Shown: piece by piece, positions 18,190 through 27,054 of the stretch
Layout: every line of letters starts with the position of its first letter
How positions within the stretch are numbered: position 1 is the first letter of the stretch
From: Pelomonas sp. V22
GTDB lineage: Bacteria > Pseudomonadota > Gammaproteobacteria > Burkholderiales > Burkholderiaceae_C
Length of the DNA: 64,000 bases
Assembly: GCF_030014915.1 (NCBI RefSeq)
Contig: NZ_JAGIXS010000001.1
Span: 1,364,001-1,428,000 of the forward strand
Direction: 5' to 3'
Notes under the pieces: model-generated
Seen by the model: only the letters and a program-made list of their open reading frames with translations
Database searches by the model: none
What the model was told of the DNA's origin: nothing
Made by a program: the position numbers and the translations under genes

Positions 18190-19407
18190 TCACGAGGGGG
18201 CCCGCGAAAACATCAAATGCCCCATCCGCCACAGCTGCGAGAAGAAGCGGCCGCCGCGAGCAGCTCGCTCGGCCGGAGGCATTGAGGCCAGCAGCGGCAG
18301 CGCGAAGATGTCGCGCAAGCTGCGGCTGCCGTCGGCAGCAGCCAGCAAGGCTGACTCGGTGGGGCCGAGGTCCAACGTCACTGAGCCGCGACGGAATTGC
18401 GCGGGCTGTTGGCCGCTGGCGGCGCGAATGCAGCGGAAGTCGGGCATCCACTGCGGCCGCAGCAGATCCCAATCAGGGGCATCGAAGTCGATCCTGCTCG
18501 CCACAGCCGCTGGCCGCGCAATCGCCATGTGCATGCCGATGCGCAAGGTCAGCGATTCCACCACCGCCCATTGCTCTGCATCGGGCAGGCGCGCCACGGC
18601 TTCGCGCACGTCTGGCTGGAATTCGTTCAGCGCCGCATCGGCAAAGTAGAGGCCGTTGTCGATCCAGCTGTGCAGCTTGAGGCCGCCCTGCTCCAGCATC
18701 TCGAGCAGTTGCGGCACCGTGTAGGCCCGGTCTTGCGGATGCAGGAAGGTGTCGACAAAGGCGGTGTCGTGCTTCAGTTCCTCGGCGCCGCTCGTGTACC
18801 AGCGGGCGTAGTGGTGGCTCGGCAGTTGCCCGACCAAGCGTCGCCCAAAGGCCACGCCCTCGGGGCTTTGCGGCACGTTCAGGCGGCGCAGCGCATCCTG
18901 CAGCAGGTAGACGCCGGTGCGCGTGGTCGCGCCGTAGACCATCAGGAGCATCGCGCCTGCCGGATCCAGTACGGAAGCCAGAGCGCGCAGTCCTTCATCG
19001 GGATCGGCCATGTGGTGCAGCACGCCGGAGCAGACGATGTAGTCGAACTGCTGACCGACTTGCCCCACCTCGCGCAGGTCCCCCTGGAACAGGCGCAGGT
19101 TTGTCAGCCCATGCTTGTCCTGCAGAAAGCGTTCATGGGCCAGGCTGCTTGATGAGAGGTCCACGCCCACGACCTCGCAGTCGCGGTTGGTGAAGGCGAA
19201 ATAGGCGGCCTGCACCGTGCCGCAGCCGGCGCACAGGATGCGCAGCTTCTGGCGGGGCCGGCCCTCGGGCCAGATCAGCGGCCCGTAGCGGCTGGGGTCG
19301 CCGAACTGCTGGTAGCCGGCCGCGATCTGGGCCTCGAGGTCGCTGAAGGGTTCGGGGTAGGCATAGGCTTCGTACTGCCGGGCCACCATCGTGCTGACGT
19401 CATCCAT
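18190..19407 (-). CDS. Class I SAM-dependent methyltransferase
   Basis: A 405-residue soluble protein. The Rossmann methyltransferase domain (about 50-180) has motif I ILCAGCGTVQAAYFA, an acidic residue in VVGVDLSSSSL and post-motif FDYIVCSGVLHHMADP. About 190 further residues form a C-terminal extension ending ERAARGGRFFSQLWRMGHL, which I do not recognise. The substrate is unknown; small-molecule methylation is likeliest from the domain type. It converges on the solute-binding gene with 16 bp between stops. Confidence 0.85.
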   Translation of the reverse strand: MDDVSTMVARQYEAYAYPEPFSDLEAQIAAGYQQFGDPSRYGPLIWPEGRPRQKLRILCAGCGTVQAAYFAFTNRDCEVVGVDLSSSSLAHERFLQDKHGLTNLRLFQGDLREVGQVGQQFDYIVCSGVLHHMADPDEGLRALASVLDPAGAMLLMVYGATTRTGVYLLQDALRRLNVPQSPEGVAFGRRLVGQLPSHHYARWYTSGAEELKHDTAFVDTFLHPQDRAYTVPQLLEMLEQGGLKLHSWIDNGLYFADAALNEFQPDVREAVARLPDAEQWAVVESLTLRIGMHMAIARPAAVASRIDFDAPDWDLLRPQWMPDFRCIRAASGQQPAQFRRGSVTLDLGPTESALLAAADGSRSLRDIFALPLLASMPPAERAARGGRFFSQLWRMGHLMFSRAPS

Positions 19408-19482
19408 GGCGCGAGGATACGTGCTCCATCAGGTCCGACCCGGCCCGCCGATCAACGCACGGATCGACGCTCAGATCGCCAC

Positions 19483-21912
19483 TCAGATTGGCGCGCCCGG
19501 CGGCACGGCCGGCAGACGGCGCAGCTTCACCGATTGCGGGTTGGCAAGGTAAGCCTGGATCAGCGCCGCCGCCTCCCTGCGGTTCGCCTCGGCCGGCTGC
19601 TTCTGCAGCCACTGCGCCAGGTCGCGCAGCCGCTGGCGCAGCTCGGCATCGACGCCGGCATGCAGGCGCCCGCCATCGAGCAGGCCGAGCAAGCCATCCA
19701 CCACCACCCAGTTGACGGCCGTCTGCACCGGGGCTGCGCCAGGCACGCCCTTGCTGAGGCCGTCGCGTTGCCAGGTCGCCTTCAGCAATTGATCGAGCAG
19801 TTCGCCCACGCCGGGCTGAGCCGCATCCCGGCCTTGCTGCCAGGCCAGGCGATTGAGCCGCTCGGCATTCATCAGCAGGCTGCCGAAATGCGCGGCCGCT
19901 GCCTGCGCCGCCGCGAGCGGATCGAACTGCGTGGCCATGCGGTTGGCAAAGTACTCGCGGCCGCGCTCATAGCCCTCGGCGGGCGGTGTGAGCTGGTCCA
20001 GCAGCGCCGCCGGCAGCGCGAGGCTCTCGGCCCGCAGCGTGCCGACCAGCCGCGCCAGCGCCTGCCGTTGCACCGCCGCCGGCACCGGCCGTGCACCGGC
20101 CTTGACTGCGCCGGAGCGCGCATCGCCCGCCAAGCCGTATTCGAACTCCGCCCCCCCCAGCAGATGGGCCAGCGCCTCGCCCTGGTAGCGGTGCAGCAGA
20201 TAGACAGGCACCAGCCGCGCCTCCAGCTCGCCCAGCTGGCGCTCAGGCGGCAGCACATCGACCGAGAAGCTGCGCAGTGCGCGCTGGCGCACGGCCATCA
20301 GTTGGTCCCAGGTCTTGATCGAATCGGCGCCGAAGTCCCACAGCACGCCATCGGGATGCTGGCTGCCCGGGCTGCGCGAATCGCTGTCGCCGACGTAGAG
20401 CAGACCCTGCGCCCTCGCCTGGGCACGCAGCCGGGCCAGTGCGGCCGCCTCGTCAGCCGCCGAGCCGAACTGGCCATAGGCATGGGCGACGATGAAGTCA
20501 TCCCAGGGCCCGAGGCCCACGCCATAGGCCTCGCGCAGGTCGACCTCGCCGGCCGCATCCAGCTTCACCAGCGGATGCGGATAGTCCATCACCGAGCCAT
20601 TGCCGGCACGGCTGGCCGCGAAGTTGTGGGAGAACCCGAGCGTGTGGCCCACCTCGTGCGCCGAGAGCTGGCGCAGCCGCGCCAGCGCCATGTCGAGAGC
20701 CTGCTTTTGCTTGGCCTCGCCGCCCTTGGCATAGGCGGCCAGCAGGCTCTCGGCGATCAGGATGTCCTGGCGCACGCGCTGCGAGCCCAGCATCACCACG
20801 CCCTTGATGATCTCGCCGGTGCGCGGGTCGCTGATCGGCGCGCCATAGGACCAGCCGCGCGTGGCGCGGTGCACCCACTGGATCACGTTGTAGCGCGCGT
20901 CCATCGGGTCGGCGCCCTCGGGCAGCATCTCCACGCGGTAAGCGTCCTTGAAGCCGGCCTTCTCGAAGGCCGTGGCCCACCAGCGCGCGCCATCAAGCAG
21001 GGCCGAGCGCACCGGCTCGGGTGTGCCGCTGTCCAGGTAATAGACGATGGGCTTCTTCACCGGGCTCAGGCGCGCCGACGGGTCGGTCTTCTCGAGCCGG
21101 TGGCGAATCTGCCAGGCGACGTTGAGGCTGCTTGCCAGCGGCGTGCTGAAGTCGGCGTGCGCGATGTCGATGCCGCCGGAAGCCGGGTGGTAGGCGCGCG
21201 GCTGGAAGCCGGGCTCGGGCAGCTTGATCAGGCTGATGTGCTGGCGCAGCGAGAGGCTGCTGGCCTCCATCGCCACATCGCGGACGAAATTGCCCTCGCC
21301 CGTGCCGTCGAAGGTCAGCAAGGCCTCCAGCTCGACATTGGCCGGGAAACCCTTGCTGTTTTCCACCAGCACCGCGCTGCGTTTGTCGTCAACACGGTAG
21401 GCGCCTTGCCGGCTGTCGCGCAGCCGGTTGATCACGCCGTGGCGGTCTGCCAGCAGGAAGCTGGAGAAGTCGACCAGGTGCTTGCCCTCTTCGCTGGCCA
21501 GGATCTCGCCGGACCACAGCACCGAGGACGCGAAGGCCTCGACCACGCTGGTCCGCTCGGCCGGGTTGGCCGCACTGGCGCGGAAGCGCGTGTTCTCCTG
21601 CACCAGCAAGAGCTTGGCGCCGCGCTTCTCGAAATGCACCAGCCGGCTCTCGCCCGGCTGGCCGCGGTCCAGGCCCACGTCGTTGGAGCCGAGGCCGAAG
21701 GGCAGCGAGCTCAGCAGCAGAAAAGGCTGGTCCAGCTGGGCCGCGCTCAGCGAGAGCAAGACCCGACCCCGCGCCGGATCGCGCCAGACGTCGATGAAGC
21801 CCGGCTGCGGCTCCAGCGCCTTGGTCAGGTCACCCAGCGTGGCCGCCTGCGCAGCCAGCGGCATCAACAGGCTGAAGCCCAAGACCAAACCCAGTTTGCG
21901 AAGCTGCCTCAT
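19483..21912 (-). CDS. Secreted zinc metalloprotease, DUF5117/metzincin-like
   Basis: An exported protease of 809 residues. A signal peptide (RKLGLVLGFSLLMPLAAQA) is followed by a DUF5117-like N-terminal region and a metzincin catalytic site HEVGHTLGFSH (419-429), which supplies three zinc ligands and the catalytic Glu420. A C-terminal alpha-helical region follows. The ATG at 21912 is chosen because it starts the signal peptide; the frame stays open further upstream. It is the last gene of the leftward eight-gene run and may be transcribed with it across a 91-bp gap. A role in opening glycoprotein backbones is inferred from context. Confidence 0.88.
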   Translation of the reverse strand: MRQLRKLGLVLGFSLLMPLAAQAATLGDLTKALEPQPGFIDVWRDPARGRVLLSLSAAQLDQPFLLLSSLPFGLGSNDVGLDRGQPGESRLVHFEKRGAKLLLVQENTRFRASAANPAERTSVVEAFASSVLWSGEILASEEGKHLVDFSSFLLADRHGVINRLRDSRQGAYRVDDKRSAVLVENSKGFPANVELEALLTFDGTGEGNFVRDVAMEASSLSLRQHISLIKLPEPGFQPRAYHPASGGIDIAHADFSTPLASSLNVAWQIRHRLEKTDPSARLSPVKKPIVYYLDSGTPEPVRSALLDGARWWATAFEKAGFKDAYRVEMLPEGADPMDARYNVIQWVHRATRGWSYGAPISDPRTGEIIKGVVMLGSQRVRQDILIAESLLAAYAKGGEAKQKQALDMALARLRQLSAHEVGHTLGFSHNFAASRAGNGSVMDYPHPLVKLDAAGEVDLREAYGVGLGPWDDFIVAHAYGQFGSAADEAAALARLRAQARAQGLLYVGDSDSRSPGSQHPDGVLWDFGADSIKTWDQLMAVRQRALRSFSVDVLPPERQLGELEARLVPVYLLHRYQGEALAHLLGGAEFEYGLAGDARSGAVKAGARPVPAAVQRQALARLVGTLRAESLALPAALLDQLTPPAEGYERGREYFANRMATQFDPLAAAQAAAAHFGSLLMNAERLNRLAWQQGRDAAQPGVGELLDQLLKATWQRDGLSKGVPGAAPVQTAVNWVVVDGLLGLLDGGRLHAGVDAELRQRLRDLAQWLQKQPAEANRREAAALIQAYLANPQSVKLRRLPAVPPGAPI

Positions 21913-22003
21913 AGGAACCCTCTCCTGCCCGTGATGGGCAAGCGATCCTAAGCGCGGCGCCACCTGCGGCCGCCTGCGGAGTTCCCGAGGTTCAGCGGCG
22001 GGT

Positions 22004-24109
22004 TCAACGCATATCGCCCAGCGCCGGATCACTGACCGAGGGCCGGCCGGTCTCCACATGGCCGGCGAAACGGCGCTCAAAGCCGGGCACGCCGTCCAGT
22101 TGCACGCTGAAGTCGTACCAGTGCTGGCTCTCGGCGAGCGGCCAGCGCAGCTCGACGCTCTCGCCGGCCGCAAGCAGCTGCCAGCGCGGCGCCGGATCGC
22201 GGTACTTCTCGGCGCGCACCGCCACGCGGCGCGGCTGCGTGCCCGCATTGCGCAGGCGCAGGCAGAGCGTCTCGCCGTCCACCACCGCGTCCACCTCCAC
22301 GCCCGCGCTGGCGGCCGAACCGCTCAGCTGGCGATGGAAGCCATTGGGCCCGAGCAGCCACAGGTCATAGGCCGCCTCGGGGCCGTGCGGCATCCATCGG
22401 TCCTGCAACTGCTTGCCCGGCTCCACCGTGTAGCGGCGCGGCAGCGCCTGCAGGTTCAAGCGGTCGTAGACCTGCAGCACCAGGGCCGCGTCGCCGCTGT
22501 TGCGCAGGCTCAGCTCGACGGCCGACGCATCGGCCTGCGCCTGCACCTCGGCCGCATAGGGCAAGGGCCGCGCCGGCCGCGTGCCCACATCCTGGCGTGG
22601 CAGCTCGACGCGGCTAGGCGCCGGCGGCGTGGTCTTGCCCGGCAGGCGGCGCGCACGCTCGGCCAGCGCCTGCGTGTCCGGCAGCTGCGCGGCGGCGAAC
22701 GCCAGGTCGCTGGGGTTCTTGAAATCAAAGGCGGAGGTCAGATCACTGCAGACCGCGCGGCGCCAGGCGCTGATGTTGGGCTCGCGCACGCCGAAGCGCG
22801 CCTCCAGGAAGCGGATCACGGAGGTGTGGTCCGCCACCTGCGAGTTGACCCAGCCGCCCCGGCTCCAGGGCGAGATCACGTAGAGCGGCACGCGCGGGCC
22901 GAGGCCGTAGGGCCGGTGCAGGGTCTTGGGCGAAGAGCCGTTGAGGATCTCGTGGTACTCGCCCGCCGTGCTCACGGTCGAGCCGCCAGCCAGGCGGGCC
23001 TTGGCCGGGTCCGCGTGCCATTCGAGGTAGGACGGCGGCGCCGGCGGTGGCATGTGGTCGAAGAAGCCGTCGTTCTCGTCGAAGTTCACGAGGAACACCG
23101 TCTTGCTCCAGACCGCTGGCTTGCTGGTCAGCGCCTCCAGCACGCGGGCCGTGTAGTCGGCTCCTTGAGCCGGGCTGGACGGGTCGGGATGCTCGGAGTC
23201 GGCCTCGGGCGCCACGATCCAGGACACCTGGGGCAGCTGGTCGGCCAGCACATCGGCCTTCAGGAGATCCAGGTGGCGGGTGCTGATGCCGCGCTGCTTC
23301 AGTTCCTCCGAGTAGCCCGGCCGGCCATACCAGGCATCGCGGAACGGGCGGAAGCCGGCGAGCGGGTTGTCGTGGAAGTTGTCCGCCATGTCCTGGTAGA
23401 CCTGCCAGCTCACACCGGCCTGTTGCAGGCGCTCGGGGTAGGTGGTCCAGCGGTAGTCGTCGGCCGGGTCGGGCTTGAAGAACTCGTGGCTGTTGTCGGT
23501 GGCCGGCCCGCCCTGCTGGCCCAGCGGGTCGTTCGTGCCGGTCCAGTGGAACAGGCGGTTGGTGCAGGTGCCGGTCTGCACCGAGCAGTGGTAGGCGTCG
23601 CAGAGCGTGAAGGCATTGGCCAGCGCATGCTGGAAGGGAATGTCTTCCGCGCGGAAGTAGCCCATAGCATGGTCGTGCTTGGCGCGCGGCCAGGCGCTCA
23701 TGCGGCCCTGGTCCCAGGCGGCCTGCGCATCGCTCCAGCTGTGCGGCGTGCCCTCCATGCGCATGTGGGCGAACTGCTGCTGCGTGTTCAGGTGGAAGGG
23801 CGCGATCAGGCCCTTGCCATCGCGCGTGGGCTGCAACCACACCGGCCGGTGGCCGCCGGCGCTGTCGGGCACCGGCACCACGAAACGGTCTCCAAAGCCA
23901 CGCACGCCGCGCAGGGGGCCGAAGTAATGGTCGAAGCTGCGGTTCTCCTGCATCAGGATCACCACATGGGCCACGTCCTGCAGCGTGCCGGTGCGCCGCT
24001 CCGGCTCGATGGCCAGCGCGCGAGCGATGGCCGGTGGCAGTGCCGCCAGCGCGCTGCCCGCGCCCAGCTGCTTCAGGAATCCTCTTCGTCCGCCCTTGCG
24101 CTCCACCAT
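22004..24109 (-). CDS. Phospholipase C family phosphoesterase, Tat-exported
   Basis: A 701-residue enzyme of the non-hemolytic, phosphocholine-preferring phospholipase C family. It has a twin-arginine signal (GRRGFLKQLG, residues 7-16) and the family motif VVILMQENRSFDHYFGPLRG (49-68), which includes metal- and phosphate-binding residues. Later motifs are FHWTGTND and NFDENDGFFDHMPPP, and two DUF756-like C-terminal repeats follow after about 560. It hydrolyses phosphate diesters of choline lipids in characterised relatives. Here it lies inside a glycan-degradation operon, 11 bp downstream of the M60 gene. Release of phosphocholine from lipid or decorated glycan is a possibility, not shown. 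Confidence 0.88.
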   Translation of the reverse strand: MVERKGGRRGFLKQLGAGSALAALPPAIARALAIEPERRTGTLQDVAHVVILMQENRSFDHYFGPLRGVRGFGDRFVVPVPDSAGGHRPVWLQPTRDGKGLIAPFHLNTQQQFAHMRMEGTPHSWSDAQAAWDQGRMSAWPRAKHDHAMGYFRAEDIPFQHALANAFTLCDAYHCSVQTGTCTNRLFHWTGTNDPLGQQGGPATDNSHEFFKPDPADDYRWTTYPERLQQAGVSWQVYQDMADNFHDNPLAGFRPFRDAWYGRPGYSEELKQRGISTRHLDLLKADVLADQLPQVSWIVAPEADSEHPDPSSPAQGADYTARVLEALTSKPAVWSKTVFLVNFDENDGFFDHMPPPAPPSYLEWHADPAKARLAGGSTVSTAGEYHEILNGSSPKTLHRPYGLGPRVPLYVISPWSRGGWVNSQVADHTSVIRFLEARFGVREPNISAWRRAVCSDLTSAFDFKNPSDLAFAAAQLPDTQALAERARRLPGKTTPPAPSRVELPRQDVGTRPARPLPYAAEVQAQADASAVELSLRNSGDAALVLQVYDRLNLQALPRRYTVEPGKQLQDRWMPHGPEAAYDLWLLGPNGFHRQLSGSAASAGVEVDAVVDGETLCLRLRNAGTQPRRVAVRAEKYRDPAPRWQLLAAGESVELRWPLAESQHWYDFSVQLDGVPGFERRFAGHVETGRPSVSDPALGDMR

Positions 24110-24120
24110 CTCGATACGCC

Positions 24121-25635
24121 TCAACGCTCCGGTATCAGACGCCAGGTCGGCTGCGCCGGCTCCGGCAGGTTCAGTGCCCGCACGCGGGCCCGCGCTGCCT
24201 CGCTCAGCGGCACACCCCAGTGCAGGTAGTGCGCTTCGAGGTTGTGGCCACTGAGGCGCGACAGCAACTCGAAGTTCTTGTCGTACTGCAATTGCCTGCT
24301 CGCGATGAGGGCGCGCTGCTCGGCCTCGGGCAGTTCGCGGTAGGCCCGGAACAGCTGGCGGAACAGCGACCAGCCCTGCTCCGGGAACGCCGCCTTCAGC
24401 TGCATCATGAAGACCAGCTTGTCCCAGACATCGGCATCGTCGGCAAAACTCTTGATGCGGCCCGCCTCCAGCTTGTCCACGGCCGCCTTGTACAGGCCCT
24501 TCTCGACCAGGCGTGACGTCACGCCCTCCTGCTCCAGCGCATGCAGCGAGAACAGATTGACCGTCGATTCGCTGCCGAACGCATTGCACCAGAGCGCGAA
24601 CTGCTGGTAGTTGTGGCCGATCTCGTGCACGTTGCCCCAGTCGGTGCGCGCCTTCTCGGGCACGGCCAGGCGCCAGGTCGAGGTGGCCATGATGGGATAG
24701 CCGGCATGGGCATAGCCCGCCGTGATCTGAGGGTCCCACATCAGGTGCTGCTTCAGCGGCGCTTGCTGCGGATGGGCGGCGCCCTCGCCATCCAGGCCGG
24801 CCAGCCATTCGTGGCGCTCCACGTGCCGGTCGTAGTGAGCCATCAGGGCGATCGGATCGTCGAGCGAAGCCACCTGGTCCTTGGGCACGGTGATGACGGC
24901 GCGGCGGCCTTCAATCGTCACCCAGGGGCTGGGCCGCGCGCGTATCGCCGGCCAGTCGGCGAGCGCATGGCGCGCCGTGTCGAAGTAGGCGCCCTGGATG
25001 GCGCCGCTGATGCGCAGGCCGAGCTGGCCGTCTGCGTACTCGGGCGACTCGATCACCAGGAAGCCGCCGTACTGCGAGCGCAGCTCGGTCACGCCGGCCT
25101 GCAGCGGCTGGGTGGTGGAGACGCTGGCGAAGCGGCGCAGCTGCTTGTCGTTGTTGATGGGCTGGCCGTCGGTGCGCAGCACGTCGCTGTGCGTGCCAAT
25201 GCGCGCATAGACACCTCGCACGAGCTCTGCCATGCCACTCACCTCGATGCGGATGACGGCACCGGCCGGCGCCCACAGGCCGGTGTGCAGGGTCTGGCGC
25301 CAGCCCGGCGTCCAGCCCGGGTGGCTCAGCTTGCGCACCCTTCGGTCGAGCTGGAACTCGGCGCTGATGCGCGGCACCGAATCGGCCACCTCGCCGGGAA
25401 AGCCGCTGACGTCACGCGGGAAGGGCAAGGGCTGGTCCAGCGGAGCCCGGCGATTGGCCAGATCGCGCTGCCCTTCCTGCAGGAGCGCCGCGGTGTCCGA
25501 AACGGCAATCGGGTAGCGAAGCACCGGTTCGGCCGGCGCTTTGGGCACGCCAGGCGCCTGGGCGCATGCACCCAGGGCCAGCAGGCTGAGGCCCAGGCAC
25601 AACCACGCCCCCACCCTTACAGGTTCCAGCCTCAT
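24121..25635 (-). CDS. M60-family (enhancin/mucinase-like) metallopeptidase lipoprotein
   Basis: A 504-residue surface lipoprotein. The signal peptide ends in lipobox LALGAC with Cys24. After an N-terminal beta-rich region the M60 domain (about 105-400) contains HEIGH (337-341) with catalytic Glu338, NYQQFALWCNAFGSES and a downstream Glu356 as likely third ligand. M60 peptidases of this type cleave mucin-like glycoproteins, often next to O-glycosylated residues. It follows GH109 by 16 bp and precedes the phospholipase gene, so all three are probably co-translated. The glycoprotein substrate is inferred from the family and from the GalNAc genes around it. Confidence 0.88.
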   Translation of the reverse strand: MRLEPVRVGAWLCLGLSLLALGACAQAPGVPKAPAEPVLRYPIAVSDTAALLQEGQRDLANRRAPLDQPLPFPRDVSGFPGEVADSVPRISAEFQLDRRVRKLSHPGWTPGWRQTLHTGLWAPAGAVIRIEVSGMAELVRGVYARIGTHSDVLRTDGQPINNDKQLRRFASVSTTQPLQAGVTELRSQYGGFLVIESPEYADGQLGLRISGAIQGAYFDTARHALADWPAIRARPSPWVTIEGRRAVITVPKDQVASLDDPIALMAHYDRHVERHEWLAGLDGEGAAHPQQAPLKQHLMWDPQITAGYAHAGYPIMATSTWRLAVPEKARTDWGNVHEIGHNYQQFALWCNAFGSESTVNLFSLHALEQEGVTSRLVEKGLYKAAVDKLEAGRIKSFADDADVWDKLVFMMQLKAAFPEQGWSLFRQLFRAYRELPEAEQRALIASRQLQYDKNFELLSRLSGHNLEAHYLHWGVPLSEAARARVRALNLPEPAQPTWRLIPER

Positions 25636-25651
25636 TCGCGCCCCTCCGGCT

Positions 25652-27025
25652 TCAGTAGAGGTCGTCGAAGGCGAAGATCGGCTTGCGCGTCTTCCACAGC
25701 CCCGCCGTGAAGTCAGGGAAGTCCAGGGTCTTGAAGCCGCTGGCGATCGACTGCTCCGACAGCGGCGTGATCGCGCTCCAGGCCACGGCGTCGTAGATGT
25801 CGATGGGCATGGGTGCGCTGGCCTTCAAGGCCTCGATGAAGGAATGGATCACGAAGAAGTCCATGCCGCCATGGCCGGCGCTGGCCGCGGTGGCGGCGTG
25901 CTTCTTCCACAGCGGGTGGTCGAACTTGTCGCCATATTTCTCGAACGGCTCCCACTGGTGCGCCGGGCTGATGCCTTCCACATGAATGGAGCGGTTCACA
26001 TCCATCCACAGGCCCTTGGTGCCCTGCACGCGGAAACCGAGCGAGTAGGGGCGCGGCAGCGAGGTGTCGTGCTGCAGGATGATGGTCTCGCCGTTCTCGC
26101 AGGCCAGCGTGGTGGTGACCACGTCGCCGAGCGAGAACTTGACCGCTGCGTTCGGATGGCTCTTGCCGCCCTGCGCCTCGATGTACTCGTGCAGGCCGCG
26201 CGCCTTGGTGGCGAAGCTGTTGATGTGGGTGAAGCGGTTGCCGCGATGGATGTTGGCGTACATCGCACAGGGGCCGATGCCATGGCTCGGATAGAGCTCG
26301 CCATTGCGCTTGACCGAATGCTCGGTGCGCCAGCGCGCTTCACTCCAGCCCTTGGATCCGAACTCCACGCCGCCGCCATAGGCCTTGCCCGGCGTGCCCG
26401 AGTTGAACTTCACCGCGCGCAAGTCGTGCTGGTAGCCGCCCTGCATGTGGATCAGCTCGCCGAACAGGCCGGCCCGCACCATCTGCAGCACGGCCATCAC
26501 ATCGCGGCGGAAGCAGACGTTCTCGAGCAGCATGTAGGGCGTGCCGGTCTTGAGCTGGGTGTTGAGCACATCCCAGTGGTCCTGCAGCGTCACGCCGGCC
26601 ACCACCTCGCAGCCCACGGTGACCTTGGCCTCCATCGCCGCGATGGCCATCTGCGCATGCAGCTCCCAGGGCGTGGCGATGATGACGCCGTCGATCTTGG
26701 AGGCATCGAGCAGCTGGCGCCAGGCTTGTGCGTCGCCGTTCTCGCCGACGGTGCGCGGCTTCGGCTTGCCGGCCTTGGCCACCTGGGCCAGGGCACGGTT
26801 CAGCATGAAGGGGTCGATGTCGCACAGGGCCGCGACCTCGACGTCATCGCGCCGCACCAGCTCCTGCAAGAGGACCTGGCCGCGCATGCCCGTGCCGATC
26901 AGCGCGATGCGCACGCGCTCGCGGCCGGCGGCCCGGGCCGGCCGCTGCAAGCCAGCGGCCGCTGCTGCACCCAGGACCCCGGCGGCCGTGCCGGTGGAAA
27001 GAAAGTTTCTGCGATTCATCGTCAT
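25652..27025 (-). CDS. GH109-type alpha-N-acetylgalactosaminidase (Gfo/Idh/MocA fold)
   Basis: NAD-dependent glycosidase of 457 residues. A Tat signal (NRRNFLSTGTAAGVLG) is followed by a Rossmann fold with IALIGTGMRG, then CDIDPF and the catalytic-region motifs YPSHGIGPCAMY and HRGNRF typical of GH109. GH109 enzymes remove terminal alpha-GalNAc using an NAD-based elimination mechanism. A TTG 15 nt upstream is open, but ATG at 27025 with GAAG ahead is preferred. It sits 29 bp below the TonB receptor gene. Some GH109 members have other specificities, but the GalNAc catabolic genes in the same locus support this one. Confidence 0.88.
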   Translation of the reverse strand: MTMNRRNFLSTGTAAGVLGAAAAAGLQRPARAAGRERVRIALIGTGMRGQVLLQELVRRDDVEVAALCDIDPFMLNRALAQVAKAGKPKPRTVGENGDAQAWRQLLDASKIDGVIIATPWELHAQMAIAAMEAKVTVGCEVVAGVTLQDHWDVLNTQLKTGTPYMLLENVCFRRDVMAVLQMVRAGLFGELIHMQGGYQHDLRAVKFNSGTPGKAYGGGVEFGSKGWSEARWRTEHSVKRNGELYPSHGIGPCAMYANIHRGNRFTHINSFATKARGLHEYIEAQGGKSHPNAAVKFSLGDVVTTTLACENGETIILQHDTSLPRPYSLGFRVQGTKGLWMDVNRSIHVEGISPAHQWEPFEKYGDKFDHPLWKKHAATAASAGHGGMDFFVIHSFIEALKASAPMPIDIYDAVAWSAITPLSEQSIASGFKTLDFPDFTAGLWKTRKPIFAFDDLY

Positions 27026-27054
27026 GGAATGGTTCTTCAAAGGGCGGTGGGCGT

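Noticed and set aside
17391-19407. Solute-binding protein and methyltransferase as part of the island or GalNAc locus
   Set aside because: They lie outside attR, have host-like composition and no link by strand or function to the glycan genes.
19534-21951. 805-codon plus-strand frame opposite the metalloprotease
   Set aside because: No domain, signal or ribosome site; antisense to a gene with a clear HEVGHTLGFSH site.
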